Shown: positions 12,079-15,273 of the stretch, piece by piece
How the letters are laid out: each line of letters opens with the position of its first letter
Position numbering within the stretch: position 1 is the stretch's first letter
Source of the DNA: VRUE01 sp050258095
Lineage (GTDB): Bacteria; Actinomycetota; Thermoleophilia; Solirubrobacterales; 70-9
Direction of reading: 5' to 3'
DNA: 15,273 nt
NCBI GenBank assembly: GCA_050258095.1
Contig: JBLMYD010000128.1
Location: forward strand, 1 to 15,273
Position numbers and translations under genes: made by a program
Notes under the pieces: model-generated
The model's input: only the letters and a program-made list of their open reading frames with translations
Database searches by the model: none
Told to the model about the DNA's origin: nothing

Positions 12079-13260
12079 ATGTCATTGCGTGCGCTGTCCC
12101 GCATATATCGCCTCCCTCGCGACAGCTTCTTCCTCTTCGGGCTGCGCGGCGTGGGCAAGAGCACCTGGATCGGGGAGCGGCTCCCCGATGCGCACCGGTT
12201 CGACCTGCTCGACGAGGGGCTGTACCAGAGCCTGCTGGCCGATCCCGCTCAGTTTGCCGGCGAGCTTCGCCGCCTCGAGCCGGGGAGCTGGGTCGTGGTC
12301 GACGAGATCCAGCGCCTGCCTGGGCTGCTGAACGAGGTGCACCGTTTCATCGAGGAGGGCGGGCTGCGCTTCGCGCTGCTCGGGTCGAGCGCCCGCAAGC
12401 TTCGCGCCGCCGGAGTCAACCTGCTCGGGGGCCGCGCTCTGTGGCGAGAGATGTTCCCCCTCACCCCCGAGGAGCTGGGAGAGGACTTCGACCTCGACCG
12501 CGCCCTGGAAGTTGGCGGGCTTCCCCTGGTGCTTGCCTCCGAGGAGCCGCGCGAGACCCTGCGCACATATGTCCAGCTCTACCTGCGCGAGGAGGTGAAG
12601 GGAGAGGCTCTGGTTCGCAACCTGCCTGGTTTCGCCCGCTTCCTGCCTGTCGCCGGTCTCTTCCATGGCCAGCTTCTCAACGTCGCCGGGATCGCTCGCG
12701 ACGCCGGCGTCGCACGGACCACCGTCGAGGGCTACCTGGGTGTGCTTGAGGACACGCTTCTCGCCCGGCGGCTGCCGGCCTGCGAGGCTCGGCTGCGTGC
12801 CCGTGAGCGCAAGCACCCCAAGCTCTACTGGATGGATCCGGGGATCGCCCGGGCAGCGAAGGGCGCTCACGGAGGGGTCATGCCGGAGGAGAGCGGGCCG
12901 CTGCTCGAGGGCTGGGTGCACGCGCTGCTTTGCACCTACATGGCCGAGCGCGAGCTGGGCGACGGGCTCGCCTACTGGGCGCCGACGGGCTCGAAGCGGC
13001 TCGAGGTCGACTTCGTGCTGCGCCGCGGGGCCGAGCTCTGCGCCCTGGAGGTCAAGGCCTCCCGCCGCATCCACCCCGCGGACCTCTCGGGTCTGCGGGC
13101 GATCGGGGAGCTGTCGGGGCTGCGACGACGCATTCTCGTCCATCGCGGCGAGCGGCCCACACGAACTGAGGACGGGATCGACGTCTGGCCGGTCGAGACC
13201 TTCCTCGAGGCCCTCGAGGACGATCGCCTCTGGCCCGAGGACGGCAAGACGCGCCGCTGA
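12079..13260 (+). CDS. AAA_14 ATPase with C-terminal DUF4143 domain
   Basis: A 393-aa protein of the AAA_14/DUF4143 family, widespread in bacteria and archaea with unclear function. Walker A is GLRGVGKST (21-29, Lys27) and Walker B is VVVDEIQ (72-78). A sensor-like LLGSSARKLR and LLGGRA follow, then a winged-helix-like middle part (LLNVAGIARDAGVARTTVEGYLGVLEDTLLARRLP). The C-terminal domain has a nuclease-fold pattern, VDFVL with Asp311 and LEVKAS with Glu324 and Lys326, resembling the D...ExK of PD-(D/E)XK enzymes. ATG at 12079 has no ribosome site and lies just after a -10 box. The next gene starts ~64 nt downstream with its own -10, so this gene appears to stand alone. Confidence 0.9.
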   Translation: MSLRALSRIYRLPRDSFFLFGLRGVGKSTWIGERLPDAHRFDLLDEGLYQSLLADPAQFAGELRRLEPGSWVVVDEIQRLPGLLNEVHRFIEEGGLRFALLGSSARKLRAAGVNLLGGRALWREMFPLTPEELGEDFDLDRALEVGGLPLVLASEEPRETLRTYVQLYLREEVKGEALVRNLPGFARFLPVAGLFHGQLLNVAGIARDAGVARTTVEGYLGVLEDTLLARRLPACEARLRARERKHPKLYWMDPGIARAAKGAHGGVMPEESGPLLEGWVHALLCTYMAERELGDGLAYWAPTGSKRLEVDFVLRRGAELCALEVKASRRIHPADLSGLRAIGELSGLRRRILVHRGERPTRTEDGIDVWPVETFLEALEDDRLWPEDGKTRR

Positions 13261-13267
13261 ACCCACG

Positions 13268-13299
13268 ACCGATGGGCGCGGCCGGGTCCGAGCGACCTC
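13268..13299 (-). repeat. Degenerate copy of the 3' part of tRNA-Val (att-like left repeat)
   Basis: ACCGATGGGCGCGG at 13268-13281 is identical to 13872-13885, which spans the 3' end of tRNA-Val plus 5 bp beyond it. Similarity continues: in the next 11 positions all differences from the tRNA are transitions, then after a 4-nt gap CGACCTC (13293-13299) matches 13901-13907. This looks like a decayed duplicate of the tRNA T-arm and acceptor strand, as left by site-specific integration at a tRNA gene. The alignment is seen; the origin is inferred. Confidence 0.55.
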
Positions 13300-13311
13300 G
13301 GCCGAGCCGGC

Positions 13312-13317
13312 TACTAT
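13312..13317 (+). promoter_or_regulatory. -10 box of the small ORF (leaderless start)
   Basis: TACTAT fits the TAnnnT form of actinobacterial -10 boxes and ends 6 nt before the GTG at 13324, so transcription would begin at the start codon. No convincing -35 is visible. Confidence 0.4.
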
Positions 13318-13323
13318 GCCTGC

Positions 13324-13470
13324 GTGTCTACGCAGACAACAAGTGACGCCCCTTGGCCGTCTGACGACACCTCCGCGAAGGCGATCCTTGAGCGAACAGG
13401 CGGGGAGCGCATGACGCCGGAGGAATTCGACAAGCACTTCGGCCACCTGCCCACCGACAGTGAGGGGTAG
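13324..13470 (+). CDS. Small hypothetical protein (48 aa) before hicB
   Basis: From a GTG at 13324 the frame encodes 48 residues: a polar, Ser/Thr/Asp-rich N-terminus (STQTTSDAPWPSDDTSAK), then AILERTGGERMTPEEFDKHFGHL and PTDSEG at the end. Its TAG abuts the ATG of the hicB-like gene with no gap, implying coupling. The helical MTPEEFDKHFGHLP tail and length recall small antitoxin-like proteins, but I cannot name a family. The ATG at 13411 would leave only 19 residues. Whether it is translated is unproven; the -10 box and exact abutment favour it. Confidence 0.5.
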   Translation: MSTQTTSDAPWPSDDTSAKAILERTGGERMTPEEFDKHFGHLPTDSEG

Positions 13471-13716
13471 ATGGCAGAGGAGGGCCCCATAACCGAAGAT
13501 GTGCGCGAGATGGAGTTGGTTTTCGAGCCGCAGGACGAAGGTGGTTACCACGCCTACGCCCCCGATCTGCCCGGCCTGCATACCCAGGGTGACGACCTGG
13601 ACGACGCGATGGCAAACGCCAATGAGGCAGTCGCCCTCTACGTCGAGGGGCTTCGCGAGGACGGCGCACCTCTCGATGCGGGCGTCGTCCGGCGCAAGAT
13701 TCCCGTACCGGCGTGA
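13471..13716 (+). CDS. hicB: HicB-like antitoxin
   Basis: An 81-aa protein of the HicB/UPF0150 family. The core MELVFEPQDEGGYHAYAPDLPGLHTQGDDLDDAMANANEAVALYVEGLREDG has the family pattern: a strand, the GGYxAxxPDLPGxxTxGD turn and the ANAxEA helix. In a type II pair HicB binds and inhibits the HicA mRNA interferase. No separate DNA-binding domain is attached. ATG at 13471 directly follows the small ORF's stop, with GAGGGG just upstream. The stop overlaps the GTG of a hicA remnant as GTGA. The partner toxin seems broken, so this is probably an orphan antitoxin. Confidence 0.85.
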   Translation: MAEEGPITEDVREMELVFEPQDEGGYHAYAPDLPGLHTQGDDLDDAMANANEAVALYVEGLREDGAPLDAGVVRRKIPVPA

Positions 13717-13840
13717 GCCCGCGCCAGCCAGTCGTTTCCGGCGAGCGTCTTGTCAGGTGCTCGCGAAGGATGGCTGGGCCGTCGTCCCGGCAGCGAGGGA
13801 GCCATGTTCGGCTCAAGAAGCCGGGGATGACCGGACCCCG
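13713..13840 (+). pseudogene. hicA: Frameshifted, truncated hicA toxin remnant
   Basis: From the GTG at 13713 the first frame reads MSPRQPVVSGERLV, the usual HicA beginning. The next expected segment, VLAKDGWAVV, is found only in another frame (13756-~13785), and RQRGSHVRLKKPG then returns in the first frame. A third switch near 13823-13826 would continue GDDRT. This fits a 1-nt loss near 13755-13757, a 1-nt gain near 13786-13788 and another loss later. Nothing resembling the HicA C-terminus follows; the sequence runs into tRNA-Val. The first frame stays open to 13937 but its middle is scrambled. The HicA RNA-contacting histidine (GSH) remains in isolation. Sequencing error is a possible alternative for the indels, but not for the missing end. 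Confidence 0.7.
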
Positions 13841-13871
13841 TTCATCGGACCGAATTCAGGGAGTCGAGTCA

Positions 13872-13885
13872 ACCGATGGGCGCGG
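13872..13885 (-). repeat. Right att-like repeat at the tRNA-Val 3' end
   Basis: This 14-bp copy overlaps the last 9 bases of tRNA-Val and 5 bases beyond it, and is identical to 13268-13281, 604 bp to the left. It matches the usual place of integrase crossover sites in tRNA genes. No integrase gene lies between the repeats. Confidence 0.5.
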
Positions 13886-13948
13886 TTGGGCTCGAACCAA
13901 CGACCTCTCCCGTGTGAGGGGAGCGCTCTCCCACTGAGCTACGCGCCC
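13877..13948 (-). tRNA. tRNA-Val (anticodon CAC)
   Basis: A 72-nt tRNA with all four stems intact. The 7-bp acceptor stem GGGCGCG (13948-13942) pairs with 13884-13878, the D-arm is GCTC...GAGC, and the anticodon stem CTCCC/GGGAG encloses loop CTCACAC, giving anticodon CAC (reads GUG). The T-arm is GTTGG-TTCGAGC-CCAAC, with discriminator A at 13877. The 3' CCA is not encoded. It lies downstream of, and on the same strand as, the antiporter gene, and its 3' end is the apparent insertion site of the hicAB segment. Confidence 0.97.
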
Positions 13949-13959
13949 GGGAGAGGTCA

Positions 13960-13965
13960 ATCATA
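13960..13965 (-). promoter_or_regulatory. -10 box of tRNA-Val
   Basis: The minus strand reads TATGAT (5 of 6 to consensus), 11 nt upstream of the tRNA 5' end, giving a leader of about 5 nt. The -35 region would lie in the last codons of the antiporter gene and shows no good match. Confidence 0.5.
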
Positions 13966-13981
13966 GGCGGGTCGGGTGGGA

Positions 13982-15226
13982 TCAGGCGGGGGCCGGTGCC
14001 TCGACGGCGGGTGGCGGCTTCTCGTCCTCCCGGTGCTCTTCGGCCTCGGCTCCCTTGCGCAGGGCGAGGGCGATGAAGGGGTAGATCAGGGTCGAGAGCA
14101 TCGCGGCGCCGACCAGGCCGGCGGAGGTCGAGGACCTCATGTGACCGGTCTTGACCGCGATCGTGGTGATCGCGACGACGAGGGGCAGCTCGGTCGCCGA
14201 ATAGAGGGCGAGCGCGGCCCGGTCGCGCAGGCCGAAGATCTTGCCGTAGAGCGCCATCGCGGGAAGGCCGCGGACGACGAGGAAGAGGCCGAAGAACATG
14301 AGGAGCTTGAGGATCGCGGTGACCGAGCCGAGGGCGTCGAGGTTGAACTCGATGCCGCTGGTGACGAAGAAGAAGGGGACGAAGAAGCCGAAGCCGACCG
14401 CGGTCAGCTTCGACTCGAAGACCTGCAGCTCGTGCCCTTTCAGCGCCAGGCGGGTGATCAGGCCGGCGACGAAGCCGCCGAGCAGGATGTCGAGGCCGAG
14501 CTTGCCGGCTAGCAGGACGAGGCCGAAGATGAGCAGGACGGTGACCCGCACCGCGAGCTGGTTGCTCGCCTCGAAGGTGCGCTCCAACACCGACCAGCTG
14601 CGGACGGCGACCCGGGTCGAGACCACCGCGACGCCGACCGCGAGGACGACGAAGGCGATCAGGATCAGCGCCTCGTGCAGGGGATGGTCGGTGGAGAGGA
14701 AGAGCGTCACGAGCAGGATCGGGCCGAACTCGCCGGCGCCGCCCGCCGCCAGCAGGTAGGTGCCGAAGCGCGTTCGCAGCTCGCCGCCGTCGCGCAGGAT
14801 CGGGATCAGGGTGCCGATCGCCGTCGTCGCCATCGCGCAGCCGACGTAGAGCGCGGAGAGCACGATCCCGCTCGCTTCCAGCCCGACCCCGATCGCGTGG
14901 GCGAGCACGATCGAGAAGAGCCAGCCCCAGGCGCCGAGCCGCATCGGCCGGCCGCGGATGCGGTCGAAGTTGATCTCGTAGCCGGCGAAGTAGAAGAGCA
15001 TGCCGAGCCCGAGGTTGGCGAAGAAGTCGATGAATTCGTCGGTGTGGGCGATGTCGAACACCTGCGGGCCGACGAGGATGCCGAGGAAGAGCTCGAGCAC
15101 GACGACGGGCGGCGCCAAGCGCTTCGGCATGAAGGCGACCGTCACCGCGGCGAGCGCGGCGACGAGGACGATCACCGAGAAGGACTCGGTGTCGACCTTG
15201 ATCGCGGCTGCCGGGAGGGGGATCAC
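13982..15226 (-). CDS. CPA2-type cation/proton antiporter (Kef-like, membrane domain only)
   Basis: A 414-aa membrane protein with about 12-13 hydrophobic helices, exchanging Na+ or K+ for protons. Family features are the early LAPPVVVLELFLGILVGPQVF helix, FFANLGLGMLFYFAGYEINF, the inverted-repeat counterpart (LDILLGGFVAGLIT...GFGFFVPFFFVTSGIEFNLDAL) and ATELPLVVAITTIAVKTG near the end. Where KefC-type proteins have QD in the ion-binding helix, this one seems to read GAGEFGPILL, with Glu in place of Asp. The C-terminus is a 28-residue charged, Pro/Ala-rich tail with no RCK/TrkA-N domain. The GTG start at 15226 has TAGGAT (15241-15236) just upstream, so it may be nearly leaderless. Exact ion unknown. 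Confidence 0.88.
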   Translation of the reverse strand: MIPLPAAAIKVDTESFSVIVLVAALAAVTVAFMPKRLAPPVVVLELFLGILVGPQVFDIAHTDEFIDFFANLGLGMLFYFAGYEINFDRIRGRPMRLGAWGWLFSIVLAHAIGVGLEASGIVLSALYVGCAMATTAIGTLIPILRDGGELRTRFGTYLLAAGGAGEFGPILLVTLFLSTDHPLHEALILIAFVVLAVGVAVVSTRVAVRSWSVLERTFEASNQLAVRVTVLLIFGLVLLAGKLGLDILLGGFVAGLITRLALKGHELQVFESKLTAVGFGFFVPFFFVTSGIEFNLDALGSVTAILKLLMFFGLFLVVRGLPAMALYGKIFGLRDRAALALYSATELPLVVAITTIAVKTGHMRSSTSAGLVGAAMLSTLIYPFIALALRKGAEAEEHREDEKPPPAVEAPAPA

Positions 15227-15252
15227 CGTGGCCCCGATCCTATGCAGACGTG

Positions 15253-15271
15253 GCGGGCCCCCCCGGGCCCC
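15253..15271. other. G/C-only palindrome at the window edge
   Basis: The last bases upstream of the antiporter start contain GGGCCC-CCC-GGGCCC-type symmetry, able to form a small very stable hairpin. It could be an operator or the terminator of a gene outside the window. Too close to the edge to judge. Confidence 0.3.
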
Positions 15272-15273
15272 AA

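Noticed and set aside
12082..13581. 499-codon minus-strand frame opposite the AAA ATPase
   Set aside because: No domain features; the plus strand carries Walker A, Walker B and the DUF4143 core.
13499..13966. Plus-strand frame running through hicB, hicA remnant and tRNA-Val
   Set aside because: It reads hicB out of frame and ends in the typical false translation of an antisense tRNA; only the VLAKDGWAVV piece is meaningful, as a hicA fragment.
1..15273. CRISPR array, transposase or integrase
   Set aside because: No regularly spaced repeats and no transposase or integrase motifs found on either strand.

Overview
The window is GC-rich DNA with tightly packed genes, many GTG/TTG starts, stop-start overlaps (ATGA, GTGA, TTGA) and several genes that look leaderless. 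With a LigC-type ligase and an HD-GYP protein, this suggests a high-GC actinobacterium, probably of the Thermoleophilia/Solirubrobacterales type. That placement is an inference from style and protein flavour; there is no rRNA to confirm it.

Left part (1-7897, minus strand): one long probable operon reading leftwards: MFS exporter, lipoprotein solute-binding protein, the OppC and OppB permeases, the OppD and OppF ATPases, and a LigC-like ATP-dependent DNA ligase. All junctions overlap by 1-4 nt except oppA-oppC, which has a 28-nt gap holding a small hairpin. The operon closes with a very long perfect-stem hairpin at 16-93. The best start of oppA is a TTG with a strong ribosome site, and the ligase also starts at a TTG inside the stop of oppF. 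A 17-bp perfect palindrome lies inside the start of oppF.

Middle (7898-10990): a ~495-bp divergent control region with tandem ~20-bp repeats on the MFS side and several hairpins on the other. It is followed by a membrane-anchored HD-GYP protein and a zinc-dependent medium-chain dehydrogenase, then a second long hairpin at 10926-10979.

Right part (10995-13260, plus strand): a compact operon of pterin-4a-carbinolamine dehydratase, an ArfB-type GGQ rescue factor that seems to lack any ATG/GTG/TTG start, and an unknown basic protein. A self-standing AAA_14/DUF4143 ATPase follows, whose -10 box lies inside a palindrome and which appears leaderless.

Tail (13268-15273): a ~600-bp segment holding a 48-aa small ORF, an intact hicB-like antitoxin gene and a frame-scrambled hicA remnant. 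It is bounded on the right by tRNA-Val(CAC) and on the left by a degenerate copy of that tRNA's 3' part, the signature of an old insertion at a tRNA gene. A CPA2-type cation/proton antiporter on the minus strand ends the window. The segment next to tRNA-Val is the most island-like part; the ligase-transporter coupling and the non-canonical arfB start are the other main points of interest.
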